A stretch of 47,747 bases of DNA from an uncultured Clostridia bacterium. GTDB lineage: Bacteria; Bacillota; Clostridia; Oscillospirales; Oscillospiraceae. This document shows, one piece after another, positions 1-7,426 of the stretch. Positions within the stretch are counted from its first letter, which is position 1; every line of letters begins with the position of its first letter. Made by a program: the position numbers and the translations under genes. Location: positions 1 through 47,747 of the forward strand of contig CAMKED010000006.1 in the NCBI GenBank assembly GCA_946411475.1, read 5' to 3'. The notes under the pieces were generated by a model. That model worked only from the letters and a program-made list of their open reading frames with translations. It was not told the origin of the DNA and did not search any database.

Positions 1-36
1 ACCTCTTTTGCCCTGGTAAACAAAAGAGGTTTCTTT
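1..36. terminator. Hairpin terminator beside tRNA-Leu
   Basis: A perfect 10-bp inverted repeat (ACCTCTTTTG / CAAAAGAGGT) with a 10-nt loop, followed on the plus strand by TTCTTT. It lies just downstream of the minus-strand tRNA-Leu. The minus-strand T-run would lie outside the window, so it may serve either direction. Confidence 0.6.
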
Positions 37-41
37 GATGG

Positions 42-126
42 TGCGCGAGGCGGGACTTGAACCCGCATGCCCGGAATGAGCACTAGAACCTGAATCTAGC
101 GAGTCTACCAATTCCACCACTCGCGC
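42..126 (-). tRNA. tRNA-Leu (anticodon CAG)
   Basis: Read on the minus strand, a GCGCGAG / CTCGCGC acceptor stem encloses a D-arm with GGTAGAC, an anticodon stem CTAGA/TCTAG around loop TTCAGGT (anticodon CAG), a long variable arm typical of class II tRNAs, and a T-arm containing GGTTCAAGTC. The length is 85 nt with discriminator base A. CCA is not encoded. It decodes CUG, a common Leu codon in this GC-rich sequence. Confidence 0.95.
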
Positions 127-153
127 ATTTCACAATCTCTCGACTGCCCCGAT

Positions 154-182
154 ATATTAGCACAGAAAGCTTCGTTTGTCAA
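154..182 (-). promoter_or_regulatory. Promoter of tRNA-Leu
   Basis: On the minus strand, a consensus -35 TTGACA (177-182) is followed after 17 nt by TAATAT (154-159) preceded by TGC, an extended -10. The tRNA starts 28 nt further on. This fits a strong vegetative sigma-factor promoter. Confidence 0.75.
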
Positions 183-194
183 CTGTTTTTTTCG

Positions 195-237
195 CGTTTT
201 CGCTTTTCAACCTTTTTTTCGTTTTCGCTTTTCAACC
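195..237. repeat. Two direct copies of an 18-nt T-rich unit
   Basis: CGTTTTCGCTTTTCAACC occurs at 195-212 and again at 220-237, between the tRNA promoter and the serpin terminator. Period is 25 nt. No function is evident. Confidence 0.7.
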
Positions 238-241
238 CAAA

Positions 242-274
242 GTGGCGGCTCCTTCTGTGGGAAGGAGCCGCCAC
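242..274 (-). terminator. Terminator of the serpin gene
   Basis: A strong GC-rich hairpin (GTGGCGGCTCCTTC pairing with GAAGGAGCCGCCAC) starts about 10 nt past the serpin stop codon. On the minus strand it is followed by TTTGGGTT, so the T-run is weak. Confidence 0.7.
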
Positions 275-283
275 GGTTGGCGA

Positions 284-1567
284 TTATTCGATAATCTGGC
301 CCCAGAAGAGCAGTTCGGGGGCCTCGTCCTCGCGGATGATAGCGAACTGGAAGGGACGGTCGGCAGTGAAGATTACGGGCTCCTCCGGGTTGGGCAGAGC
401 CGTATTGCGCATCATGACGACGGCGGTGGCGGCAGCAGCCTCAAGCCCCTTCTCGTCCACCTTCACCTTGGCCTTCTGGATGATGTCGTCCACGAAAATG
501 CCCTCGGTGAACATCGGGTCGAACTCCGCGACGCTGTCCACGAACATCTTGCCGCAGCCAATGGCTTTGAGGCATTGTACGAGCTCCTTCTTGTCAAAGC
601 TGGATTCCACCTCGAACTTCGGCAGGGTGACGCAAGTCTTGCGGGCTTTCGCCTGTGCAAGCTTTTCAGACAGGTTCGTTCCGTCGCCCAGAACCAGGAC
701 CATATTGATTCCGCCCTGGAGGGGCAGAACCACGAGCTGGCAATCGGCGTCTGAATAGTAGCGGTACTTCTCGGTCTTGGTGATAAATTCTTTTTGAACT
801 GTCTCGCCGGAAAGCGTCGTGAAGTCCGTCACGGGAGAAGGATTGAAAGATTCGGCCCACTTGACTTTCAGATAGAGCGCGTTGACCAGGACGGCGGCAG
901 CCTGAGAAGCATCCTCCACGATAGAGGGGATCATGCCGTCGGTCTGGGCGTTGACCCAATCGTTGACGGCCTTGGTGATCTCAGCCTTGTCGTGAGAGCT
1001 GGCATAAGCGCCCATAACCTTGGAGACCAGGTCCTTGTAGCTCTCCCGGAACTCGCCGTCACAGGCAGCGTTGTGGAAGATTGCGTTGACGACGCGGTAG
1101 GCGCTGTCGGCTTTATCCTCGCCGAAGACACGGCTGTCAAAATCAGCGACGCCCGCCAGGACAGAAGCGTACCAGGTTTTGAGCGCTTCCACGTCGGCAA
1201 AGCCCAGAGCGTCCAAGATCTGTTTCTGCGTCTCCCCTTCCGCGCCAAGCGCCGTCAGCGCCAGGGCAGCTTTCAGAGAAAGCGGAGATACGGTAAAGCT
1301 CTTCTGTTCAAATCCGTTTGCCCGGAGGAACGCAATCAGTTTTGCATCCAGGGCATCCAGGCCCAAACCGGCATCCGCGGGTATGTCCGGCAGAGTTGGA
1401 ACAGGTTCCGTCTCAGGGTGGGCAGGTTCCGTTTCAGGGGGAACGGGGTCGGTCTCGGCAGGTTTGTTTGCCGCAGCGGGGGTCTCAGGGGCAGGCTGCG
1501 CCTGCGCCTGACAGGCGGAAAGTCCCAGGCACGCTGCCAGAAGGATCAGAAGAAATCTGCGTTTCAT
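284..1567 (-). CDS. Secreted lipoprotein serpin (serine protease inhibitor family)
   Basis: The 427-residue protein has a lipoprotein signal with lipobox LSAC (about residues 16-19), a Pro/Glu/Thr-rich linker to about residue 65, then a full serpin fold. Family hallmarks are VNALYLKVKW, the reactive-loop hinge EKGLEAAAAT (from about residue 372) and the C-terminal strand PFQFAIIRED. The hinge has Gly at P15, small residues at P12-P9 and Thr at P8, as in inhibitory serpins. Counting 17 residues from the hinge Glu puts the scissile region at R-N-T, so the target protease cannot be named safely. RBS AAAAGGAG precedes the ATG. The gene is monocistronic and divergent from the GTPase operon. Gut bacterial serpins are known to inhibit host or competitor proteases; that role here is inference. 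Confidence 0.92.
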   Translation of the reverse strand: MKRRFLLILLAACLGLSACQAQAQPAPETPAAANKPAETDPVPPETEPAHPETEPVPTLPDIPADAGLGLDALDAKLIAFLRANGFEQKSFTVSPLSLKAALALTALGAEGETQKQILDALGFADVEALKTWYASVLAGVADFDSRVFGEDKADSAYRVVNAIFHNAACDGEFRESYKDLVSKVMGAYASSHDKAEITKAVNDWVNAQTDGMIPSIVEDASQAAAVLVNALYLKVKWAESFNPSPVTDFTTLSGETVQKEFITKTEKYRYYSDADCQLVVLPLQGGINMVLVLGDGTNLSEKLAQAKARKTCVTLPKFEVESSFDKKELVQCLKAIGCGKMFVDSVAEFDPMFTEGIFVDDIIQKAKVKVDEKGLEAAAATAVVMMRNTALPNPEEPVIFTADRPFQFAIIREDEAPELLFWGQIIE

Positions 1568-1699
1568 GATTCAACACTCCTTTTCAAATTCGGATCATTT
1601 GCTCCGTTGCTTTATTGACGTTCCCGGATGCAAAAAGTTCCCATTTCAAAAAAGTTTACAATTCAGCCATAATTACACGCCGTAAGCATTGACACGCTG

Positions 1700-1708
1700 T
1701 GATATAAT
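1700..1708 (+). promoter_or_regulatory. Extended -10 promoter of the GTPase pair
   Basis: TG-A-TATAAT gives a consensus extended -10, 35 nt before the ATG of the first GTPase gene. No matching -35 lies 16-18 nt upstream. A TTGACA at 1689-1694 is only 8 nt from the -10 and is too close to pair with it. No clear Zur-type operator palindrome was seen. Confidence 0.6.
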
Positions 1709-1743
1709 ATACCATAGAATTTCTGAAAAAAGAAGGGTTTTTT

Positions 1744-2910
1744 ATGACGATTATTGACATTTATTCCGGTTTTCTCGGCGCAGGCAAAACCACACTGATC
1801 AAAAAGATGATTTCCGAGGCCTACCAAGGCCAGAAGCTGGTGCTGATCGAGAACGAATTCGGCGAGATCGGCATTGACGGAGGTTTCCTCAAGGAAGCCG
1901 GGATCCAGATCACCGAAATGAACTCCGGCTGCATCTGCTGCTCCCTGGTCGGCGACTTCGGCACCGCGCTGAAGCAGGTCATCCACGACTATCACCCGGA
2001 CCGCATTCTGATCGAGCCCTCCGGCGTGGGCAAGCTGTCTGACGTGATGGTGGCTGTGGAGAAGGCTGCGGAGCATGAAGCCGTCCTCGGCGCGACCGTG
2101 GCCGTGGCCGACGCCTCCAAGGTCAAGCTCTACATGAAGAACTTCGGTGAGTTCTACAACAACCAGATCGAGACCGCGGGCTGCATCGTGCTCAGCCGCA
2201 CGCAGAACGTCCCCGAGGCCAAGCTGAAGGCCGCCGTGGAGCTGATCCGGCAGCACAACGACCGGGCCACCCTGGTCACGACGCCCTGGGACGAGCTCAC
2301 GGGCGAGCAACTTAAGGAGGCCATGGAGGCAAACCCCACGCTGGACGACATGATGCAGGAGCTGATCGTGGCCCACGAGCGTGAGGAAGAAGAGCACGAG
2401 CACGAGCATCATCACCATCATGACCACGATCATGACGAGGACGAGCACGAGCATCACCACCATCATGATGACGAGGATGAGGACGAGCATGAGCACCACC
2501 ATCATCACCATCATGACGAGGAGGACGAGCACGATCACTCCCACTGTGACCACGAACACGGTCACTGTGAGCACGAGCATCACCACGAGCACGACGGTGA
2601 GGAGCATGAACATCATCATCACCATCATCACGCCGACGAGGTGTTCACGAGCTGGGGCCGCGAGACCACGAAGCAGTTCACCGAGGAAGAGATCCGCAAC
2701 GCGCTCTCTGCCCTCGACGACGCGTTGGAGTACGGCATCATTCTCCGCGCCAAGGGCATTGTCCCCGCAACAGACGGCCGCTGGATCCACTTTGACCACG
2801 TGCCCGGCGAGATCGACGTACGCTACGGCGCCGCGGACGTGATCGGCAAGCTCTGCGTCATTGGCTCCAAGATCGACGAGGCCGCCATTGCCGAGCTCTT
2901 CGGCGTGTAA
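1744..2910 (+). CDS. COG0523/CobW-family GTPase with long His-rich metal-binding segment
   Basis: This 388-residue G3E-family P-loop GTPase is a predicted metallochaperone acting in the cytoplasm. Visible motifs are Walker A GFLGAGKT (9-16), the family's metal-binding CxCC motif (CICC, 63-66), IEPSG at about 99-103, and a CobW C-terminal domain after residue 300. Between about 210 and 298 lies an insertion made almost only of His, Glu and Asp (runs of up to seven His), fitting Zn, Ni or Co binding. Start ATG has a modest GAAGGG site. The stop is 16 nt from the next gene, with which it forms an operon. Zinc is the likeliest metal by family knowledge (ZNG1/YciC-like); the sequence alone does not decide this. 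Confidence 0.9.
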   Translation: MTIIDIYSGFLGAGKTTLIKKMISEAYQGQKLVLIENEFGEIGIDGGFLKEAGIQITEMNSGCICCSLVGDFGTALKQVIHDYHPDRILIEPSGVGKLSDVMVAVEKAAEHEAVLGATVAVADASKVKLYMKNFGEFYNNQIETAGCIVLSRTQNVPEAKLKAAVELIRQHNDRATLVTTPWDELTGEQLKEAMEANPTLDDMMQELIVAHEREEEEHEHEHHHHHDHDHDEDEHEHHHHHDDEDEDEHEHHHHHHHDEEDEHDHSHCDHEHGHCEHEHHHEHDGEEHEHHHHHHHADEVFTSWGRETTKQFTEEEIRNALSALDDALEYGIILRAKGIVPATDGRWIHFDHVPGEIDVRYGAADVIGKLCVIGSKIDEAAIAELFGV

Positions 2911-2926
2911 GCTGGAGGACGACGTC

Positions 2927-3862
2927 ATGCCGATTCCTGTCTATGCGTTTACCGGCTTTTTGGATGCCGGTAAAACGAAATTCATCCAGGAGACTCTGGA
3001 GGATGAGCGCTTTAACAACGGCGAACGGACTATGGTCCTGATCTGCGAGGAGGGCGAGGAGGAGTACGATCTTTCCACCTATCCCCACAAGGCCGTCTTT
3101 TTAGAGGTCATCGATCAGGAGCAGATCACGACGGAAGAATTGCAGGCCCTGGCCGAGAAAAATCATGCGAAACGGGTCATCGTCGAGCTCAACGGCATGC
3201 AGATGATCGAGCCCTTCTACCGGAAGATGCCGCAGGACTGGGAGCTGGCCCAGGAGGTCATGTTTGCCGATGCCGGGACCATCCTGGCCTACAATACGAA
3301 CCTGCGTTCCCTCGTCGTGGATAAGCTCTCCGGCGCGGAGATGGTCGTCTACAACCGCATGGACCCCAAGGCCGACAAGATGCCTCTGCACAAGCTGGCG
3401 CGGGCCCTGAACCGCCGGATCGACATCGTCTACGACTATTCCGACGGCACCACGGAGTTCGACGACATCGTCGATCCCCTGCCCTTTGATATCAACGCCC
3501 CCATCGTTACCGTCGCGGACGAGGACTACGCGCTCTTCTACCGGGATATTACCGAGGAGCCCAAGAAATACGACGGCAAGACCGTCCGCTTCAAGGGCCA
3601 GGTGGCACGGCTGAAGAACGACAAGCCCGGTCTGTTTGCCCCCGGGCGCTTCGTGATGACTTGCTGCGAGGCAGACATTACCTTCATGGGCTTGCCCTGC
3701 AAGTACCCGGACTGCCAGAAGCTGGCCATGCGCTCCTGGGTCACGGTGACCGCCAAGGTGGCCGTCAAGAGCCACGCCCTGTTCAAGGGTCCCGGCCCGA
3801 TCCTGACCGCGATTTCCGTGGAGCCCGCCGAAGCCCCGGCCCAGGAGGTCGCAACCTTCTGA
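2927..3862 (+). CDS. CobW-like P-loop GTPase fused to a DUF1980/YcgQ-like C-terminal domain
   Basis: The 311-residue protein starts at the ATG preceded by GGAGG at 2914-2918; an in-frame upstream extension overlaps the previous gene and is unlikely. The N-terminal half has Walker A GFLDAGKT (10-17), a VIVELNGMQ strand and an NRMD motif in the NKxD position, but lacks CxCC. From about residue 210 it changes to a small domain with FKGQVARL, RFVMTCCEAD and KYPDCQKL, resembling the C-terminal region of YcgQ/TIGR03943 (DUF1980) proteins, which usually sit beside a DUF318 permease and a COG0523 GTPase. Here the domain is attached to the GTPase and no permease is nearby. A role in metal homeostasis with the upstream partner is inferred. 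Confidence 0.8.
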   Translation: MPIPVYAFTGFLDAGKTKFIQETLEDERFNNGERTMVLICEEGEEEYDLSTYPHKAVFLEVIDQEQITTEELQALAEKNHAKRVIVELNGMQMIEPFYRKMPQDWELAQEVMFADAGTILAYNTNLRSLVVDKLSGAEMVVYNRMDPKADKMPLHKLARALNRRIDIVYDYSDGTTEFDDIVDPLPFDINAPIVTVADEDYALFYRDITEEPKKYDGKTVRFKGQVARLKNDKPGLFAPGRFVMTCCEADITFMGLPCKYPDCQKLAMRSWVTVTAKVAVKSHALFKGPGPILTAISVEPAEAPAQEVATF

Positions 3863-3904
3863 GCTTATTGCGGCGGCGCGCCGCTTTACGAAATGCAAAA
3901 TGAT

Positions 3905-3945
3905 AAGGACGAGAACGCGAAACAATCGCGTCCTCGTCCTTTTTC
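3905..3945 (+). terminator. Terminator of the GTPase operon
   Basis: A hairpin (AAGGACGAG..ACGCG pairing with CGCGT..CTCGTCCTT) with a 7-nt loop runs into TTTTT. It is a classic intrinsic terminator 40 nt past the second GTPase gene. The AAATGCA-type heptamers start just before it (3889-3903). Confidence 0.85.
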
Positions 3946-3956
3946 TGTTTCGCTCA

Positions 3957-4052
3957 GGCGCACACTTAACAAGCCAAGGCGCAGCATATTTGGCTGCCAG
4001 AACTTATGCAGAGCTGTGCGCCGCTGCCGGACGCTTGCTGTTCCCGCCCCTA
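3957..4052 (-). repeat. GGCGCACA-bounded dispersed repeat, copy A
   Basis: The outer end GGCGCACA (3957-3964) and inner TGTGCGCC (4015-4022) are inverted copies. The middle (TTTGGCTGCC, AACTTATGCAGAGC) matches copies at 23021-23112 and 31136-31223. Relative to those, copy A has about 23 extra nt before the terminal CCCCTAC. The CTA of that terminus is the stop codon (TAG) of the gtrA-like gene. Confidence 0.8.
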
Positions 4053-4472
4053 CCGAATCTTTCCGTCGTTGTCGATCTGATTGCGAAATACCACGAAGCG
4101 GGTGAAAAGGTATTCCGTGACGAAGTTGACCAGCATGGTCCCGGCCTGGACCAGGATCTCGTTCCAGTGGAGCGTCTCGGTGAAATACTTGACCCACAGG
4201 GTGGACAGCGGCGTGAACACGCAGTAGAAGGCGAAGACCTTCGCCATCGCCACGGGGACGTTGGCCGCGGAGTGGAAGGTGAACTTCCGGTTGACGGTAA
4301 AGTTGTAGACCACCGAACAGACCAGGCCGATCAGATACGGGATCCAATAGAGCTCGTCCTGCGGGATCAGAAACTGCGCGATCAAAAACGTGACCGCAAT
4401 CTGGATCAGGCCTGCGGAAGCGGAAAACAGGGTGAATTTGACGGCGCGGATCAGTTCTTTGCGGTCTTTCAT
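4050..4472 (-). CDS. GtrA-family small membrane protein
   Basis: About 140 residues with four hydrophobic segments (roughly 10-32, 40-58, 73-95, 103-125) and the GtrA-type patterns FTLFSASAG, VYNFTVNRKFTF and EYLFTRFVVF. GtrA-like proteins are thought to move lipid-linked sugars or otherwise help cell-surface polysaccharide modification; the substrate is unknown. The ATG at 4472 is chosen because AAAGGG lies 7 nt upstream; an in-frame GTG two codons earlier is possible. Its last codons run into a GTAGGGGCG repeat that supplies the TAG stop. It follows the WYL regulator after a repeat and may be at the end of that operon. Confidence 0.85.
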   Translation of the reverse strand: MKDRKELIRAVKFTLFSASAGLIQIAVTFLIAQFLIPQDELYWIPYLIGLVCSVVYNFTVNRKFTFHSAANVPVAMAKVFAFYCVFTPLSTLWVKYFTETLHWNEILVQAGTMLVNFVTEYLFTRFVVFRNQIDNDGKIR

Positions 4473-4504
4473 AGGCACGCCCTTTCATGGAAAAACTCTG
4501 AAAT

Positions 4505-4580
4505 CGAAATACCACCTCATCCGTCATCGTGCTTCTGTGAGACGCACGATGACGCCTTCCCCTCAAGGGGAAGGCTTTTC
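4505..4580 (-). repeat. AAGCCTTCCCC-type dispersed repeat, short copy
   Basis: On the minus strand it begins AAAAGCCTTCCCCTTGAGG and ends GATGACGGATGAGGTGG. The first part is a perfect 10-bp palindrome (4554-4563 with 4566-4575, CA between). The middle is a second hairpin (CATCGTGC/GCACGATG). The same two ends, with a different and longer middle, recur at 32444-32583. The WYL gene's stop TGA lies in the first hairpin's loop. Confidence 0.8.
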
Positions 4581-5552
4581 ATAAAGCTCGAACATGGAAT
4601 GAAGATGGTTCTTGAATTCCTCCACGACGTCCCCGGGAGACAGAAGCCGGACGCGGGTGCCGAAGGATGCGATCCAGCCGTAGAAGATCGGAGATACCAT
4701 GATCTCCGCCATGCAGGTGAAGTGCTCAGGGCCGTCGGGAATCAGCATGATATCCTTGCCGAAGCGGTCGATTACAACGCCTGCCAGGCCGTTCTCAAAG
4801 CGCATGCGCACCTGTCGCAGGTTGCCGTTGAACATGCCGAACACCTGTTTGCCGTAGCTGGCGAGGTCAAGGCTGCGCGTCTCCTCGGTCTGGACACGGG
4901 GCAGCCCGGTCTGGCGGATATTCGTCATCTTGTCCACGCGGAAATGGGTGATCCCGTGCTCTTCTGTGTGGGCAATCAAATAGTAGTTGTTGTCGTCCCA
5001 GCAAAGCGCGCAGGGACTTGCGGTGCGCGTGTCCTTGCGGAAGACCCGCTCCTTGGCCCTGTCCCATTCAAAATAGCGGAAGCTGATCTGGCTGTTTTCC
5101 CGGATGGCCGCGTGGAGGGCGTCGACGTTGTAGATCACGCTCTCGTTCATAGACTTCACCCGGCCCGAGACCACCAGGTCACGCCGCAGCTCCACCGCCT
5201 GATGACGGCTCGTCAGGGTCCCTAACTTTCGCAGGAGCTGGGCGGATTTCTTTTCCGTCAAAAATCTGGAAGCCAGGACCGCATCGGCCAGAAGCTTCAG
5301 CTCCGCGAGGTCGAAGGTGCCTGAGGCCAAATAATAGCCGGCATTCTTGCCCTTGGTCGTGACGATATCACAGCCGTGCTCCATCAGAAGCTGGATGTCC
5401 CGGTAGATGCTCTTGCGTTCGGCGGTAATGCCGTTGGCTTCCAGATATGCCGTCAGTTCATGCATGGAAGCAGGATGATCCGGGTCTGTATTTTGCTCCA
5501 GATAATCCTTCAGCAGCAGGAGCTTGCGCTTTTGGTTCTCTGTCTTCGGCAT
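4563..5552 (-). CDS. WYL-domain transcriptional regulator (YafY/DeoR-like)
   Basis: The 329-residue cytoplasmic regulator has an N-terminal winged helix-turn-helix (about 5-70, with MHELTAYLEANGI and KSIYRDIQLLMEHG) followed by a WYL domain (about 140-220: ISFRYFEW, NNYYLIAHTEE, HFRVDKMTNI) and a WCX-type C-terminal extension. WYL domains often sense nucleotides or nucleic acids and control stress or defence genes; no target is evident here. It starts 10 nt after coaD ends, so it is probably co-transcribed. The last four residues (KPSP) and the stop codon are encoded by the AAGCCTTCCCC repeat. Confidence 0.92.
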   Translation of the reverse strand: MPKTENQKRKLLLLKDYLEQNTDPDHPASMHELTAYLEANGITAERKSIYRDIQLLMEHGCDIVTTKGKNAGYYLASGTFDLAELKLLADAVLASRFLTEKKSAQLLRKLGTLTSRHQAVELRRDLVVSGRVKSMNESVIYNVDALHAAIRENSQISFRYFEWDRAKERVFRKDTRTASPCALCWDDNNYYLIAHTEEHGITHFRVDKMTNIRQTGLPRVQTEETRSLDLASYGKQVFGMFNGNLRQVRMRFENGLAGVVIDRFGKDIMLIPDGPEHFTCMAEIMVSPIFYGWIASFGTRVRLLSPGDVVEEFKNHLHSMFELYEKPSP

Positions 5553-5562
5553 AAATAATCAC

Positions 5563-6033
5563 CTATTTTTGCAGCAGATCCAGAATGGCAGCAGGAACGT
5601 AAGCGGACACGTCCTTGCCGTAGCTGTTGAGTTCCTTGACCATCGTGGAGGAAACCGCCACATTGTTGGAACGAAAGTAGATGTATTCCAGCTCCGGGTT
5701 GATGAGCTTATTGACGGAGGCCACATTTTCCTCGTAGTTGTAGTCCATATTGTTGCGCAGGCCGCGGATCATGTAGTCGGTGTTCTTCATGCGGGCAAAT
5801 TCCGCCACCAGGCCGTTCCAGATCACAACCTCGCAGTTTTGGATCTTTTGTTCCTGCAGCGTTTTGGTGATGGCCTCGGCGATCCGGTCCGCCGGGAAGG
5901 AACGATGCTTCTCAGCGTTTACGCCGATCACGATATAAACCCGGTCAAAGATCTCGGATGCTTTCCGAACAATGTCCAGATGTCCGTTGGTGAAGGGGTC
6001 AAAGAACCCCGGATAGATTGCGGTCTTTCCCAT
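5563..6033 (-). CDS. coaD: Phosphopantetheine adenylyltransferase
   Basis: The 156-residue protein is full length for CoaD, which transfers AMP from ATP to 4'-phosphopantetheine in coenzyme A synthesis. The nucleotidyltransferase motif is YPGFFDPFTNGH (7-18), with TNGH in the usual T/HxGH place; the common Ser of YPGSFDP is Phe here. Also visible are IRGLRNNMDYNYEE and YIYFRSNNVAVSSTMVKE, typical of the active site and C-terminal region. Its start lies inside the 3' end of the MATE gene (35-nt overlap), so translation is probably coupled. The usual partner rsmD is absent. Confidence 0.96.
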   Translation of the reverse strand: MGKTAIYPGFFDPFTNGHLDIVRKASEIFDRVYIVIGVNAEKHRSFPADRIAEAITKTLQEQKIQNCEVVIWNGLVAEFARMKNTDYMIRGLRNNMDYNYEENVASVNKLINPELEYIYFRSNNVAVSSTMVKELNSYGKDVSAYVPAAILDLLQK

Positions 6034-7408
6034 TGAATGTATTCCTTTCCAACATACGGTAATAAATCACGAAGAGAATGCAAAGCAGAATGTTATGCAC
6101 GATCATGCAGCCCCAGGCTGAAACGAGGCCGCCGCCCAGGAAACGGGTAAACAGGAAGGTCCCCAGGATGCGGACGCCCCACATGCCGACGACGTTGAAC
6201 ACGAACGGCGCACGGGTCTTTCCGGCGCCCTGGAGCATACCCTCCACGACGATGGAGATGCCGTAGATCGGCTCGGAGCAGGCCACCATCCGCAGCACGG
6301 TGCTGCCGAGTGTGATGACCTTCGTATCCTTGCTGAACAGCTCCACCATCTGCGGAGCAAAGGCAAAGAGCAGGCCGCCGGTCACGAGCATCATGACCAC
6401 CTCCAGGACGACGATCAGGACGGAAAGGTCCTTCTGCCGCTGGCGGTCCCGCATCCCGATGGCGTTTCCTGTCAGGGTTGCGGCAGCAGCCTGCATGCCG
6501 TAGCCCGGAATGTAGAATGCGGATTCCACCGTGTTGGCAACTGTATGGGCAGCAGTGGCAATATCGCCCAGGGCATTGATCATGGACGCAAAGACGACGT
6601 AACCCAGAGAGGTCGTAAAGCGTTGGGCCATATTGGGCAGTGCGACACGGAAGAAGGGCCGAATCACGGTCCTGTCCGGCCGGATGGAATAGCCTCTGGG
6701 CGAGACGGTCTTGTGGCGGAACAGGGCAATCGTGATGGCGATACCGCCGAAGGTAAAGCTCAGCGCGCTGGCAATCGCCGCGCCGGTGACGCCAAGCCCC
6801 GCGCCCCAGGCTGTGAAGCTTCGCCCGAAAATCGAAACGGTGCGCGTTTCGTAAATCAGCAGGAAATTCAGCACCACGTTCATCAGGTTGACGCCGACGC
6901 CCACCCGCATCGGCGTTTTCGTATCTCCGGCAGCCCGCAGGACCGTACCGAAAATCACGCTGGCCGCACGCGGCAGCATCGGCAGATACAGGATCATAAA
7001 GTAGCGGGAGGCCAGCGGTCGTAGCCGCGGTTCCACTTGCATCCAGCCCGGAACGTAGGGGCTCAGACAAGTGGTGAGAACCGTAAAGAGACTGCCGCTC
7101 AGCAGCACCATCAGCACGGACTGGGCAGACGCGCGCTTGACCCGCTCGGTCTCCCCTGCGCCCAGCGCCTGGGAGATAAAGGCCAAAAAACCGATGCCGA
7201 ATGCATAGATCGTCGAACCGATCAGCCAGTTGACCGTAGCCGTGGAGCCTACGGCGGCAGTCGCGTCCGTACCCAGCTTGCCGACCATGGCCGTGTCAAT
7301 ATACTGCACGGCAGTCTGCATCGTCTCCTCCAGCATGGTCGGCCAGGCCAGCGCAAAGACGACGGGAAGCAGGGCACGGTATCTGTTATTTCTGTCGTTG
7401 TTACTCAT
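5999..7408 (-). CDS. MATE-family multidrug/cation efflux transporter
   Basis: The 469-residue integral membrane protein has about 12 hydrophobic helices in two related halves, with the MATE landmarks PTMLEETMQTAVQYIDTAMVG near the N-terminus and NPxxG-like GAGKTRAPFVFNVVGMWGVR in the second half. MATE proteins expel cationic compounds by Na+ or H+ antiport; substrate and ion cannot be told from sequence. It lies 18 nt after the UDG gene and overlaps coaD, placing an exporter inside a housekeeping operon. Confidence 0.92.
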   Translation of the reverse strand: MSNNDRNNRYRALLPVVFALAWPTMLEETMQTAVQYIDTAMVGKLGTDATAAVGSTATVNWLIGSTIYAFGIGFLAFISQALGAGETERVKRASAQSVLMVLLSGSLFTVLTTCLSPYVPGWMQVEPRLRPLASRYFMILYLPMLPRAASVIFGTVLRAAGDTKTPMRVGVGVNLMNVVLNFLLIYETRTVSIFGRSFTAWGAGLGVTGAAIASALSFTFGGIAITIALFRHKTVSPRGYSIRPDRTVIRPFFRVALPNMAQRFTTSLGYVVFASMINALGDIATAAHTVANTVESAFYIPGYGMQAAAATLTGNAIGMRDRQRQKDLSVLIVVLEVVMMLVTGGLLFAFAPQMVELFSKDTKVITLGSTVLRMVACSEPIYGISIVVEGMLQGAGKTRAPFVFNVVGMWGVRILGTFLFTRFLGGGLVSAWGCMIVHNILLCILFVIYYRMLERNTFNGKDRNLSGVL

Positions 7409-7426
7409 ACATTTTCAAAAAGCTCC

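Noticed and set aside
1689-1708. TTGACA/TATAAT as a -35/-10 pair
   Set aside because: Only 8 nt separate them, too short for a promoter; the TATAAT works better as an extended -10.
1660-1743. Zur-type operator before the metal-chaperone operon
   Set aside because: Some imperfect A/T-rich symmetry is present but no clear palindrome of the known consensus.
2381-2842. Met/Thr/Ile-rich frame inside the His-rich GTPase
   Set aside because: It is the shifted frame of the His/Asp/Glu tract with no start signal or family likeness.
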